A stretch of 64,000 bases of DNA from Arthrobacter pityocampae. Its GTDB lineage: Bacteria > Actinomycetota > Actinomycetes > Actinomycetales > Micrococcaceae. The stretch is from NCBI RefSeq assembly GCF_002927275.1, contig NZ_PRKW01000005.1:62001-126000 (forward strand), in the 5' to 3' direction. The position numbers and the translations under genes were made by a program. The number at the start of each line of letters is the position of its first letter. The stretch's first letter is position 1. Below the pieces are notes generated by a model, which did not search any database, had not been told where the DNA came from, and saw nothing but the letters and a program-made list of their open reading frames with translations. This document shows positions 25,338 through 34,255 of the stretch, in pieces.

Positions 25338-27439
25338 TGTCCGACATCATCACCCCGGAGCTCGTGACTCTGGACCAAAACCTGGGGGAGAACCGTTCCT
25401 CGGTGATCCGCCATCTCGCGGAGCGGGTCGCCGCCGAGGGCCGCTCCACGGAGGTCGACGGCCTGTACGCCGACGCCCTCGCCCGGGAGGAGAAGACCTC
25501 GACCGGCATCCCCGGCGGCATCGCCATCCCGCACTGCCGCTCCACGGCCGTGTCGGAGGCGACCCTCGTCATGGCCCGCCTGTCCCCGCCCGTGGACTTC
25601 GGGGCCAAGGACGGCCCGGCGGACCTCGTGTTCTTCATCGCCGCCCCCGACGGAGCCGACCAGGAGCACCTGAAGCTGCTGTCCAAGCTCGCGCGGTCAC
25701 TGATCAAGAAGGACTTCACCGCGTCGCTGCGCGCCGCACAGTCACCGGCCGACGTCGTCGCCCTCGTCAACGGCGCCCTCGGCCTCGGTGAGATGCCGGC
25801 CACCGGCACCGCCGGAGCCCACTCCGCCGGCACTCCCGCCGGGTCAGCCGCCGGCTCCCGCACGAGCGAGGCCGCCGCAACGCTCGGCACCTCGCCCGCC
25901 GGGACCGACGCCACGGGACCCGCCGTCGACACCGGGCGTGCCACGGACACGAAGGTGCGGCGCCTCGTGGCCGTGACCGCCTGCCCCACCGGCATCGCCC
26001 ACACGTACATGGCGGCCGACTCCCTCGTCGCGGCGGCCAAGGAGCGCGGGATCGACCTCCAGGTCGAGACCCAGGGTTCCTCCGGCGCCACGCCGCTGGA
26101 TCCCGCGGTCATCGCCGCGGCCGACGCCGTCATCTTCGCCGTCGACGTCGATGTCCGCGACAAGCAGCGCTTCGCCGGACTCCCCGTCATCAGCTCACCC
26201 GTCAAGCGCGGCATCGACGAGCCGGGCGAGATGGTGGAGGAGGCCATCGCCGCGGCCGGGAACCCGAACGCACGGCGCGTCACCGGCACGGCCGGGGACC
26301 AGCAGGCGGACGACGACGGCGGCCGGGACAGCGTGGGCAGCACGCTCAAGCGCGCACTGCTCACCGGTGTCAGCTACATGATCCCGTTCGTCGCCGGCGG
26401 CGGCCTGCTGATCGCGCTCGGGTTCCTCCTGGGCGGCTACCTCATCACCGAGACCGCGGACGCCGTGGTCCTCGAGAACAGCCTCACGAACCTACCGGCC
26501 GGAGGGCTCGGCGAGTACCTCGGGGCCGTGGCCTTCAAGATCGGCCAGTTGTCGCTCGGGTTCCTCGTCCCGGCCCTCGCCGGCTACATCGCGTACGCGT
26601 TGGCGGACCGTCCCGGCATCGCCCCCGGCTTCGTCGCCGGCGCGGTGGCCGGGTTCATGGGTGCAGGATTCCTCGGCGGTATCGTCGGCGGCCTGCTCGC
26701 CGGATACACCGCCATGATGATCGGCCGCCTGTCCGTGCCTCGCTGGCTCCGGAGCCTCATGCCGGTGGTCATCATCCCGCTCGTCGCCTCCATCGTGGCC
26801 TCCGGCCTGATGTTCCTCCTGCTCGGCGGACCGATCGCCGCGCTCACCGCCGGCCTCAATGACTGGCTGTCCAGCCTGACTGGCACGGCAGCCGTCGGCC
26901 TCGGCGTGATCCTCGGGCTCATGATGGCCATCGACCTCGGCGGCCCCGTCAACAAGGTCGCCTACTCCTTCGCCGTCGCCGGACTCGGAGCCGCATCGAT
27001 CGACAACGTCGCACCCCTGCAGATCATGGCGGCCGTCATGGCCGCGGGCATGGTCCCGCCGCTCGCCATGGCCCTGGCCACCCTGCTCGACCGCAACCGG
27101 TTCACCGCGCCGGAACGGGAGAACGGGAAGGCCGCCTGGCTGCTGGGCGCCAGCTTCATCTCCGAGGGCGCCATCCCGTTCGCCGCTGCCGACCCGCTGC
27201 GTGTCATCCCGGCATCCCTGCTGGGCGCCGCGGCCACCGGCGCGATCATCATGGGAGCCGGCGTCACCTCGCAGGCCCCCCACGGCGGCTTCTTCGTGTT
27301 CTTCGCCATCGGCGACTTCCCGATGTTCCTACTTGCCATCCTGGTCGGGACGGTCATCTCGGCCCTCGCGGTGATCGCCCTCAAGCGCTACGCGACCCGC
27401 AAGACGCCGGCCCCCGCCACCGAGCCGGTTGCAGCCTGA
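25337..27439 (+). CDS. fruA: fructose PTS transporter, fused EIIA-EIIB-EIIC
   Basis: 700 residues. EIIA occupies about 1-150 with phosphoryl-accepting H66 in GIAIPHCRS. An Ala/Gly/Thr/Ser-rich linker (about 153-205) leads to EIIB, with active cysteine C216 in VAVTACPTGIAHTYMAADSL. EIIC (about 330-690) has some nine hydrophobic helices. It imports fructose and phosphorylates it at C1, using phosphate from HPr. ATG follows CAGGAGGA. Last gene of the fru operon, with the HPr gene 53 bp downstream. Confidence 0.94.
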   Translation: MSDIITPELVTLDQNLGENRSSVIRHLAERVAAEGRSTEVDGLYADALAREEKTSTGIPGGIAIPHCRSTAVSEATLVMARLSPPVDFGAKDGPADLVFFIAAPDGADQEHLKLLSKLARSLIKKDFTASLRAAQSPADVVALVNGALGLGEMPATGTAGAHSAGTPAGSAAGSRTSEAAATLGTSPAGTDATGPAVDTGRATDTKVRRLVAVTACPTGIAHTYMAADSLVAAAKERGIDLQVETQGSSGATPLDPAVIAAADAVIFAVDVDVRDKQRFAGLPVISSPVKRGIDEPGEMVEEAIAAAGNPNARRVTGTAGDQQADDDGGRDSVGSTLKRALLTGVSYMIPFVAGGGLLIALGFLLGGYLITETADAVVLENSLTNLPAGGLGEYLGAVAFKIGQLSLGFLVPALAGYIAYALADRPGIAPGFVAGAVAGFMGAGFLGGIVGGLLAGYTAMMIGRLSVPRWLRSLMPVVIIPLVASIVASGLMFLLLGGPIAALTAGLNDWLSSLTGTAAVGLGVILGLMMAIDLGGPVNKVAYSFAVAGLGAASIDNVAPLQIMAAVMAAGMVPPLAMALATLLDRNRFTAPERENGKAAWLLGASFISEGAIPFAAADPLRVIPASLLGAAATGAIIMGAGVTSQAPHGGFFVFFAIGDFPMFLLAILVGTVISALAVIALKRYATRKTPAPATEPVAA

Positions 27440-27492
27440 CCCCCGGTCGGCTTGGCTGTACCTGAACCCGTTTCACCAACAAGGAGCACATC

Positions 27493-27771
27493 ATGGCAGA
27501 ACGCAAGGCAACCGTCGCGAGTCGCGTGGGGCTGCACGCCCGTCCGGCATCGATCTTCGCAGAGGCGGCCGGCGAGCTTCCCCTCGAGGTCACCATCGCC
27601 ATGGACGGCGAGCCCGCCGAGGAGGCCATGGACGCGTCGAGCATCCTGTCCCTCATGAGTCTCGGCGCCTCGCACGGCGATGTCGTCGTCCTGCGCGCCG
27701 AGGGTGACGGTGCCGAGAACGCGCTCGAGGCCCTGGCCCGCATCATCGAGACGGACCACGACGCCGCATAA
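27493..27771 (+). CDS. ptsH: phosphocarrier protein HPr
   Basis: 92 residues. H15 in VGLHARPAS is the phosphoryl-carrying histidine. The regulatory-serine region reads DASSILSLMSLGA, with S50 at the position of Ser46 in Bacillus HPr; no HPr kinase gene is in the window. It passes phosphate from enzyme I to EIIA domains such as that of FruA. The gene stands 53 bp after fruA with an AAGGAG site and is probably part of that transcript. Confidence 0.93.
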   Translation: MAERKATVASRVGLHARPASIFAEAAGELPLEVTIAMDGEPAEEAMDASSILSLMSLGASHGDVVVLRAEGDGAENALEALARIIETDHDAA

Positions 27772-27783
27772 CCCGCACCACCG

Positions 27784-27829
27784 CGAAGGGCACCAGCCGC
27801 TGTCGATATGTAGCGGATGGTGCCCTTCG
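27784..27829 (+). terminator. terminator of the fru-ptsH operon
   Basis: 12-bp perfect outer stem (27784-27795 with 27818-27829) plus an inner CCGCT/AGCGG pairing. It begins 12 bp after the ptsH stop. The rest of the 255-bp gap to 28026 shows nothing I can call. Confidence 0.75.
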
Positions 27830-28026
27830 TGCGTCCCCCAGCGCGAGACCAACAGGTGGATCCACCCCGTTCTGATGGAAGCACCCGCCTGCCGGGTAAC
27901 GATCCGCTGACCCCCCACGGAAAGCGGCAGTTACATAATCATAATTTTCGCACACGATCATGGAAACGTGAATACCCGCGGGACACAATTGCGTCACTCT
28001 TCCTGCACGGCGTGCAAACCGGCCCG

Positions 28027-28746
28027 TCAGGCGAGCTTGTTCGGGGAGTTGGAGGCCTTCCTGGCGGTGACACGGCTGACCCAGATGAGGCAGAGACCGA
28101 GGACGGTCAGCAGGATCGCCGAGAACGGCAGCAGGATGTCCCAGGACGTCGGGGGCAGGGGCGTCAGCCTCAGCAGCACGAACACCACCACGAGGGCGTA
28201 ACCGCAGGCCACGAGGGCACACGCGAAGCGGTGGATGGGCCTGGCATGCCGGTCGAAGACTGCCAGCGCCGCCGGGACCACGAGGCAGGCGGCGACGTAG
28301 CCGGGATAGAGGCGACCGACGGCGCCGTACTGCCGCACGGTGTCCTGATCGTCGAAGGCGCGCAGACCGGTCGAGCTTCCTCCGAGCTCACTGGACACGA
28401 AGAAGTAGAGCGTCGCCGCGACGGTCAGGGCCACGATCGACAGGCCGAAGGGACCGACGATCAGGCGCCGGGCGCGGGCGGCGTCGAAGGCCGCGGCCAT
28501 CCGGATGCCGAAGAGGAGGAAGACGGCGTACAGGGCGAGGCGCAGCAGGAGGTTCGCGACGTTGCCTCCGCCGAGGACCGCATCCACCGCCAGGTAGATG
28601 GGATCGAGGGAAAGGCCGACGGCGAGGGTGAGGAGCACGAGCGCCATGAACATGGTGCGCCCCCGGCCCTCCCGCAGCCCCGGGACACGGACCGCGGCTC
28701 CGGCGGCGCAGAGGCCGAACGCCGCCCACTGGATCGTCGTCGTCAT
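28027..28746 (-). CDS. seven-helix membrane protein of unknown function
   Basis: 239 residues with about seven hydrophobic helices and few charged loops. It starts MTTTIQWAAFGLCAAGAAVR and ends in a short basic tail. The size and helix pattern resemble the membrane part of MAB_1171c/DUF6545-type proteins of actinobacteria, but this is a weak impression. Its ATG overlaps the stop of the HTH gene upstream by 4 bases, so the two proteins are made together and may act together. Confidence 0.65.
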   Translation of the reverse strand: MTTTIQWAAFGLCAAGAAVRVPGLREGRGRTMFMALVLLTLAVGLSLDPIYLAVDAVLGGGNVANLLLRLALYAVFLLFGIRMAAAFDAARARRLIVGPFGLSIVALTVAATLYFFVSSELGGSSTGLRAFDDQDTVRQYGAVGRLYPGYVAACLVVPAALAVFDRHARPIHRFACALVACGYALVVVFVLLRLTPLPPTSWDILLPFSAILLTVLGLCLIWVSRVTARKASNSPNKLA

Positions 28747-29477
28747 CCCAGGTTCTCCCACATGGCGCGGTCCTTGCCGTCGTCGAGCTCGGCCCGCCGG
28801 ATCTGCTTGCCGAGGACGTCGAGGCGGTCGCGGGCGAGGAAGACGAGGTCGAGGTCGCTCATGGCGCACAGGGCCCGCGCACGCCCGTCCTCCGGCCAGC
28901 CCCCCTCGTGCGGCGTCAGCAGCCCGGTGACCACGAGCCCGCTCGTGAGGGAGACGCCGGCGATCCTGGCGGCCTCGACGGCGATCTCGGGGGCGAGTCG
29001 GCCCGCCGTGAGCTGCGCGGACAGGTTCTGGCGGGCGACGCCGGTGCTGGCCGCCACCTGCTGGCGGATGTCACCCGGATCGATCGCCTCGATCCAGGCC
29101 CGCACCGAGTTGCGGTGCGGGAAGGGGGCGAGGTCCAGTTGCAGGTCCGCCCCCGCGCATTCCTTGTCCTCGCTGCGGGCCACGAGCAGCCGAAGGATGT
29201 CGATGTGCGAGACCTGGCTGACGAGTTCCGCGTCGGTGGGCATCCGGATTCCTGCCGCGAGACCGGCGTAGCCCTCGAACTCGGCGAGCGCCTCCGCCGG
29301 CGGGAGGTCGTAGGCGCGGGCGATGGCCACGATGGTCGGCGCCGACACCTTGCCCCGGACGAGCTGCTGGGCAAGGGTGGATCGCTTGATGCCCGCGACC
29401 CTGCAGAGGTCGGTCACCGTGTCCTCGGGTGCGATTCGGGAACGCCACAGCTGGAACGCCTTGGCTGTGACGGCCAT
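28743..29477 (-). CDS. tandem helix-turn-helix protein
   Basis: 244 residues. Two XRE-like helix-turn-helix regions are seen: VTDLCRVAGIKRSTLAQQLV near residue 22 and IRQQVAASTGVARQNLSAQL near residue 140. No enzyme or ligand domain is recognisable, and the C-terminus (FLARDRLDVLGKQIRRAELD) is charged and helical. Coupled to a seven-helix membrane protein gene. Start chosen at the third of GTG/ATG/ATG (29483, 29480, 29477), as it has the best spacing from GAAAGG. A -10 TATACT lies at 29516-29521. Confidence 0.65.
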   Translation of the reverse strand: MAVTAKAFQLWRSRIAPEDTVTDLCRVAGIKRSTLAQQLVRGKVSAPTIVAIARAYDLPPAEALAEFEGYAGLAAGIRMPTDAELVSQVSHIDILRLLVARSEDKECAGADLQLDLAPFPHRNSVRAWIEAIDPGDIRQQVAASTGVARQNLSAQLTAGRLAPEIAVEAARIAGVSLTSGLVVTGLLTPHEGGWPEDGRARALCAMSDLDLVFLARDRLDVLGKQIRRAELDDGKDRAMWENLG

Positions 29478-29528
29478 CATCACCTTTCGATTGGACTTTC
29501 CGGTCTTCCGTCGAAGTATACTGAGATC

Positions 29529-29577
29529 GCTGGCTCCGAGTTCTGCGATTCCCCCATACGCAGAACTCGGAGCCAGC
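29529..29577 (-). terminator. 19-bp perfect inverted repeat, terminator or operator
   Basis: Arms 29529-29547 (GCTGGCTCCGAGTTCTGCG) and 29559-29577, 11-nt loop. It lies about 70 bp after the stop of the small basic protein gene and its inner end reaches the -35 zone of the tandem-HTH gene. There is no T-tract on the minus strand, but terminators in this window often lack one. Confidence 0.6.
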
Positions 29578-29647
29578 TCCAGTTAACCGGCCGTTCCCGT
29601 CCGACCGGCAGTTCCCGTCGGGACGGCCGGAGCCGCCCGCGCCGGGC

Positions 29648-29869
29648 CTACCAGCGGACCTTCTTCTCCTTCTTCCCCTGCTTGCTGCTCTCGTGCGCGG
29701 CCTTGGCGTGGCCGGCGCCGGTCGCCGCAGTGGGGCTGGCGGCATGGTTCTTCTTCGCCAGGGCGAGCTGCGCACGGGGGTCGTCCTGCAGCTTCCGGGC
29801 GGCAGGGGTCCTGTCGGTGGCGGACGACGCGGCGTCCGAGGGCTGTTGGTTCCGGGGTGTGGCGGTCAT
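29648..29869 (-). CDS. small lysine-rich disordered protein
   Basis: 73 residues, no hydrophobic core. The N-terminal half is rich in Ser, Ala, Pro and Gln, and the C-terminus is strongly basic (ESSKQGKKEKKVRW). It resembles small stress- or nucleoid-related proteins only in composition. ATG at 29869 has a good AAAGGA site 6 nt upstream. The family is unknown to me. The 250-bp gap beyond it, to 30119, shows no further gene. Confidence 0.55.
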   Translation of the reverse strand: MTATPRNQQPSDAASSATDRTPAARKLQDDPRAQLALAKKNHAASPTAATGAGHAKAAHESSKQGKKEKKVRW

Positions 29870-30119
29870 GGTGTTCCTTTCGAGGTTCGGGGGCCCTGGA
29901 ACACGTCTGGACAGGCCGACACACGGGACGCGGGAAGACCGCGCCGTCCGTGCTGGGAGGACCGGACACATTCAGTGGGCGCCCTTGGAGAGTGTCATCG
30001 ACAAGTGGCGTGGAGCTCGACCGAAGCCGGCTCACCTACTGGAAAAGAAGTGTCCTCATGCCCTCGACCGTACACCCGGCCGACGCGACGGGACAAGGGA
30101 CCGATCCGGTCCGGCGTCC

Positions 30120-31388
30120 CTAGCGTCGGCGGAGGCCGTGCAGCGTGACGTCGGCGAAGACCAGGCGGTGATCGCTCGTGGGGAAGGGGAAGATCCCGGT
30201 CAGTTCCGAGCCCGGCATGCCTGCCCGCGGCCAGAACACGCCCGCTGCCGCGACCTGCAGTGTGCTTGACGGGAGGACGTAGTCGGCGCGGATGTTGCCG
30301 GTGTCGAGATCCTCGACGTCCGCGGTGTCGAGGCGGGGATCGCTCCGGTGGTCGGCGTTCGCGCCGCCCTGGAGCGCTGAGGCCTCACCGGCCCCGTCCG
30401 ACGACGGCAGCGGATCCTGCACCAGCCTGTTGTCGAGCAACCGGCCGATCGACGTTTCCCGTGCATCGCCGTCGAGCGGGTCGCGACCCAGGTCCCCCAG
30501 CACGACGAAGCGTTCGCCGCGCTGGAGTCCCCCAACCGCCCCGGCGTCGTCGTGGATGTAGGAGGCATCGGGCCCGCCGGTGACGTAGTCGGACCAGAAG
30601 CGGATCTCGTCGCTGTTGCGCCTGCCGTTGCGGTCCTCCACGTCGTCGGAGACGGGGGGCGTGGGATGGCTGGCCAGCACGTGGACGGCCTTCCCTCCCA
30701 CGCTCACCGGCACGTCCCAGTGGGAGGTGCTGGAGAGCGGGAGCGCGGCGAGCTCGCTCTTGGAGTACCAATCCTCAGGGGCCTCCGTGACCGGGTTGTC
30801 GGGAAGAAGCGCGCCGGGCATGTCCTTCCACAGGAAGCGCTGGAAGGTCCGCGCCGACTCCGTGAGGATCGGGTGCCGGGAGTAGATGACCATGCCGGAC
30901 TGGCCCTCGAACGCGCCGAACCCGAGAGCGTCGCCCGCTCCGCCCACGGAGCCGTCGTTGTCGAGGTCGTGCCCGCTGGGGACACCCGTGTTCGACGGCG
31001 CCGTGTACACGTAGGGGTAGTCGAGCGGGGCCTTGCCGTTCTGGCCGATCGACAGGTAGTTCCGGTTGAACAGGTCGGCGGCCCGGTTCCCCGGGGCGTA
31101 GTCGAACTCGTTGAGGAGCACCACGTCGGGGCGGGTGATCTGGAGGACCTCGGCGATGGATTTCGCCTGCGCGTCGTCGGGCGTCCCCAGGTCCCGCACC
31201 AGCTCACCGGCCGCGGACCGGTTCAGGCTCGCGTTGTACGTGGCGAAGCGGACCTCCTGCCGGGCACCCTGGCCGGCGGGGACCACGGCGAGCGCGTCGT
31301 CCGTGGATCCCGCGACGGCGAGGGGAGCGGGCACCGCGAGGAGAGAGACGGTCAGCAGACCGGTCACGCAGCGTGCCAGGAGTCGCAT
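30120..31388 (-). CDS. secreted endonuclease/exonuclease/phosphatase-family protein
   Basis: 422 residues. An N-terminal signal peptide (basic MRLLAR, hydrophobic core, AVAG end near residue 27) indicates export. The DNase I-like fold is shown by VRFATYNASLNR, RPDVVLLNEFDY (metal-binding glutamate), VLASHPTPP and TSDHRLVFADV. The usual GDLNxDP motif reads GDLGRDP, with the asparagine replaced by glycine, so activity may be altered. Substrate (nucleic acid, phospholipid or sugar phosphate) unknown. Strong GGAGGGAA site. Confidence 0.8.
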   Translation of the reverse strand: MRLLARCVTGLLTVSLLAVPAPLAVAGSTDDALAVVPAGQGARQEVRFATYNASLNRSAAGELVRDLGTPDDAQAKSIAEVLQITRPDVVLLNEFDYAPGNRAADLFNRNYLSIGQNGKAPLDYPYVYTAPSNTGVPSGHDLDNDGSVGGAGDALGFGAFEGQSGMVIYSRHPILTESARTFQRFLWKDMPGALLPDNPVTEAPEDWYSKSELAALPLSSTSHWDVPVSVGGKAVHVLASHPTPPVSDDVEDRNGRRNSDEIRFWSDYVTGGPDASYIHDDAGAVGGLQRGERFVVLGDLGRDPLDGDARETSIGRLLDNRLVQDPLPSSDGAGEASALQGGANADHRSDPRLDTADVEDLDTGNIRADYVLPSSTLQVAAAGVFWPRAGMPGSELTGIFPFPTSDHRLVFADVTLHGLRRR

Positions 31389-31509
31389 CGCTTCCCTCCT
31401 CGGGTCGGGGATGACGCCGCCCGCGGCCGCGCCCTGCCCCGGGCTGTTCGCTCGGGTAACTAGAGCCTAACGGCGGGAAGCGACGGGGAGCAGACCCGGA
31501 GGTAACGAT

Positions 31510-32130
31510 TCAGGGGCGACCCGGGCCGGCCCGGTGTCGCCCCCGGCGGGGTGCCCCGTGGGCGCCGAGATGGTGCTCGGCGGCGTCGAACGCCTGCTCG
31601 AGACCGGCCACCGCGGCCGCATACCGTGCCGCCGTGGCGTCGTCGGCCGGGGAGGACGCCACGGCGTCGGAGGCCGTGCTCGCACGACGGACGGCCTGCA
31701 CCACGGGGCGCACGGCCGGGTTCCCGGGATCGTGCATGCCCGGGTAGTCGACGGCCTTGCCGGGATCGACGTCGTAGTCCGCCCAGCGCCGCAGCACGGC
31801 GTCGTGACGGCGCTGCAGGGCCTCCCTCACCGCGGCCCGTGAGGACTCTTCGGCGCGACGGCGCCGCCGATCGTGGCGGTACCAGACCCAGGCGACGGCG
31901 GCGGAGGAGGAGGCGACGCCCACCGCGACCGCGAGCGACGCCGCACCGAGCGCTCCGGCGACGACGCCCGCCCCCACGATGGCCACGGCCCCGCCGAAGG
32001 CGAGCCAGAAGGGGTCATCCGTCTCACCGCCCCGCTGGGACACGGCGTCGATGCGCCAGGCGGTCAGTGCGGCGGCGCCGACCATCGTGGCACAGGCGGC
32101 CAGGCTGCCCATCAGGGCGACGGCGTCCAT
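31510..32130 (-). CDS. membrane protein with cytosolic helical domain, unknown
   Basis: 206 residues. Two to three hydrophobic helices in the first 95 residues are followed by a basic patch (YRHDRRRRRAEESSRAA) and a helical domain with RRWADYDVDPGKAVDYPGMH, a segment I recognise only as recurrent in actinobacterial hypothetical proteins. The last 20 residues are Gly/Arg/Pro-rich. Start ATG at 32130 follows GGAGAGG. Divergent from the ZIP gene. Confidence 0.6.
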   Translation of the reverse strand: MDAVALMGSLAACATMVGAAALTAWRIDAVSQRGGETDDPFWLAFGGAVAIVGAGVVAGALGAASLAVAVGVASSSAAVAWVWYRHDRRRRRAEESSRAAVREALQRRHDAVLRRWADYDVDPGKAVDYPGMHDPGNPAVRPVVQAVRRASTASDAVASSPADDATAARYAAAVAGLEQAFDAAEHHLGAHGAPRRGRHRAGPGRP

Positions 32131-32354
32131 GGATCCCTCTCCGGTACGGCTCGGCGGGCCCCCGGCGCACCCACCGTGCACTAGCTCCTACCAGTTCAAA
32201 CGAGCGGGCGCCCCGAGTCAATCCCCGTCCGGGGCGGGATTTCCCGGTGCCCCGGACGGTGCGGCGTCGGACTGTGGCAGGCTGGAAGAGGTCCGCCCGC
32301 GCCGCTTCCTGTGGCGCCCTGCGTCATCGGGGCGGCCTGTCGGAGGAGGGTTTC

Positions 32355-33110
32355 GTGCCGCTGTGGATGCAGGCATTCGCCTGGGGGGCGATCGCCGGAG
32401 GGGCACTGCTCATCGGGTCCGCCATCGCGTGGCGGTGGACGGTGCCTCCGCAGGCGGTGGCCTTCGTGATGGCCTTCGGCGCCGGCGTCCTCATCTCGGC
32501 GCTGGCCTTCGAGCTCGTCGGTGAGGCCCAGGAGACCGGCGGGCTGGTGCCGACGATGAGCGGGTTCCTCGTCGGGGCGCTGGTCTATGTGGCCGCCAAC
32601 GGAGCACTGGCCCGGCTGGGAGCCCGGCACCGCAAGAGATCGGGCGGACAGCAGCCCTCCGAGACCGAGGTGTCGGGCAGCGGCAACGCCATCGCGCTCG
32701 GGGCGCTGCTCGACGGCATCCCGGAATCGGTCGTCCTCGGGCTCGGCCTCGTGGGGGGCGGGTCGGTGAATCCCGCCGTCCTGGTCGCGATCTTCATCTC
32801 GAACGTCCCCGAAGGGCTCTCGAGCACCGCCGGGATGAAGCGCTCCGGGCGCAGTTCCCGCTACGTCTTCGGGCTGTGGGGCGGTATCGCCGTCGTCTCC
32901 GGTCTCGCGTCGCTGGTGGGCTACACCCTGCTGGCGGGCGCCTCCGGGGTCACGATCGCCTTCATCACGGCGATCGCCGCCGGCGCCATCCTCGCGATGG
33001 TGGCCGACACGATGATCCCGGAAGCCTTCGAGCGGCAGCACATGCTGACCGGGCTCATCACGGCCCTCGGCTTCCTCGTCGCCTTCGTGGTCCACGCCCT
33101 GTCCGGCTGA
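32355..33110 (+). CDS. ZIP-family divalent metal transporter
   Basis: 251 residues, about eight hydrophobic helices. The metal-site helices are recognisable: ALGALLDGIPESVVLGLGLV (helix IV, with D, P, E) and AIFISNVPEGLSSTAGMKRS (helix V, with N, P, E), plus a late DTMIPEAFERQH. These match the ZIP/ZupT family, which imports zinc and sometimes iron or manganese. GTG at 32355 has a near-perfect GGAGGA 7 nt upstream, although the frame is open far upstream. Confidence 0.85.
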   Translation: MPLWMQAFAWGAIAGGALLIGSAIAWRWTVPPQAVAFVMAFGAGVLISALAFELVGEAQETGGLVPTMSGFLVGALVYVAANGALARLGARHRKRSGGQQPSETEVSGSGNAIALGALLDGIPESVVLGLGLVGGGSVNPAVLVAIFISNVPEGLSSTAGMKRSGRSSRYVFGLWGGIAVVSGLASLVGYTLLAGASGVTIAFITAIAAGAILAMVADTMIPEAFERQHMLTGLITALGFLVAFVVHALSG

Positions 33111-33130
33111 TCCTGGCAGGGGTTGCGGAG

Positions 33131-33169
33131 ACGACGAAGGGCCCCGGCCTCGCCGGGGCCCTTCGTCGT
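33131..33169. terminator. 18-bp perfect-stem bidirectional terminator
   Basis: Arms 33131-33148 and 33152-33169, 3-nt loop CTC; it begins ACGACGAAGGGCCCCGGC. Sits between the ZIP stop and the 3' end of tRNA-Lys and can serve both. Confidence 0.8.
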
Positions 33170-33172
33170 GGC

Positions 33173-33249
33173 TGGTGGGCCCTGTGGGGCTCGAACCCAC
33201 GACCCACGGATTAAAAGTCCGTTGCTCTAGCCAACTGAGCTAAGGGCCC
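33173..33249 (-). tRNA. tRNA-Lys, anticodon UUU
   Basis: All cloverleaf arms fold: acceptor GGGCCCT/AGGGCCC, D arm GCTC/GAGC, anticodon arm ACGGA/TCCGT with loop CTTTTAA (anticodon TTT), T arm GTGGG/CCCAC with TTCGAGC. The discriminator is A and the CCA end is encoded (33173-33175); without CCA the gene spans 33176-33249. Confidence 0.96.
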
Positions 33250-33391
33250 GTGCCATGCACCGGGAGACCGCATCCGCAGGATGCCGTCGTCGGGCACCGA
33301 CCCGCCTACTTTATCGCAATCGTCCCCGCCCCGATGACGGCTCCGGGGCCGCGCCGCCTTGCTTGAAATCGCCCAGGAGTATCCTCGTTCC

Positions 33392-34039
33392 ATGGACGGC
33401 GAATACACGAACAACAGCCCGCGGCCCCACAAGCCGAAGCCATTCGCCCCTGCAGACTTCGAGGTGTTCGCAGGGGGGATCGACCCGTCGAGGGTCTCCG
33501 AGGCAGCCCATATGGCGGCTCACGCCCTGGTTCGTCACGGTCGGGGCTCCGACGATCCCGACGTGACGCGCCGGCTCGTCGAACTCGCCGACCAGCAGGG
33601 CCTGGACGCCATTGCGGAGATGTGGGCCGCGAGCCCGCCGCGGTCCCTCCCGGGTGCCCTGTGGCGCCTCTACGCGCTCCGCGCGGCCACCCAGCAGAAC
33701 CCCGAGCGCATGGCCTCGTACTTCGCCTCCGGCAAGGAGGCCGCGCAGGTCTCGAAGGTCGTGGCCGGCGTCGCCGAGCCGCCGGGTGCCGAGGAGATGG
33801 CCGCGATGGCCGACACCATCCTGTCGGGGGCGTTCGAGGGGGAGTTCGACGTCGCGCTCGAACGCTTCGCCGCGTTCTGCCGCGTCGTCGCGCTGGGACA
33901 GGCGAACCACGCCGACGCCGCCGAGGCCGGCAACGGCCCGCATGCCACGAAACTCACCCGCAACTCGCATCAGCTGATCAAGACGGCCGAGGATCTGGAG
34001 CACGCCGCGGCGTCCTGGCGGCGCGGCGAACTCGACTGA
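33392..34039 (+). CDS. conserved hypothetical helical protein
   Basis: 215 residues, soluble, mostly helical, no signal or membrane segment. It opens MDGEYTNNSPRPHKPKPFAP and then FEVFAGGIDPSRVSEAAHMA. The body has an alternating Ala/Leu helical pattern and ends KTAEDLEHAAASWRRGELD. I know of no functional assignment. TATCCT at 33380-33385 sits 6 nt before the ATG, so the gene looks leaderless and the start is secure; a TTG-started longer frame at 33359 is less likely. Confidence 0.7.
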   Translation: MDGEYTNNSPRPHKPKPFAPADFEVFAGGIDPSRVSEAAHMAAHALVRHGRGSDDPDVTRRLVELADQQGLDAIAEMWAASPPRSLPGALWRLYALRAATQQNPERMASYFASGKEAAQVSKVVAGVAEPPGAEEMAAMADTILSGAFEGEFDVALERFAAFCRVVALGQANHADAAEAGNGPHATKLTRNSHQLIKTAEDLEHAAASWRRGELD

Positions 34040-34061
34040 AGGTCCCGCTCCGGAACCGATG

Positions 34062-34090
34062 TTGACAGCAACACCGGCGGAGGCAAGACT
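34062..34090 (+). promoter_or_regulatory. candidate promoter of the DUF47-pit operon
   Basis: TTGACA at 34062-34067, a 17-nt spacer, and AAGACT at 34085-34090. This leaves a long leader of about 160 nt before the GTG at 34256, with no clear regulatory fold. Confidence 0.4.
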
Positions 34091-34255
34091 TAAGTCGGCG
34101 TCGGACCGTGGAACCCCCGGGCTTCAACACTCAGCCGCTTCGAGCGGCCTTCCGCCGAGAGGCGCTCCCGGTTCGACGCCACTACTCTGCCCTCCCGCAC
34201 CCCGCGTGGCCGCTGTCGGTCTGCCGACAGCCCGCGTCCTTCTGAGGAAGACTCC

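Noticed and set aside
29529-29577. Inverted repeat considered as an integron or transposon end
   Set aside because: No target-site duplication, integrase or transposase is nearby, and the repeat behaves like the other long-stem terminators in the window.
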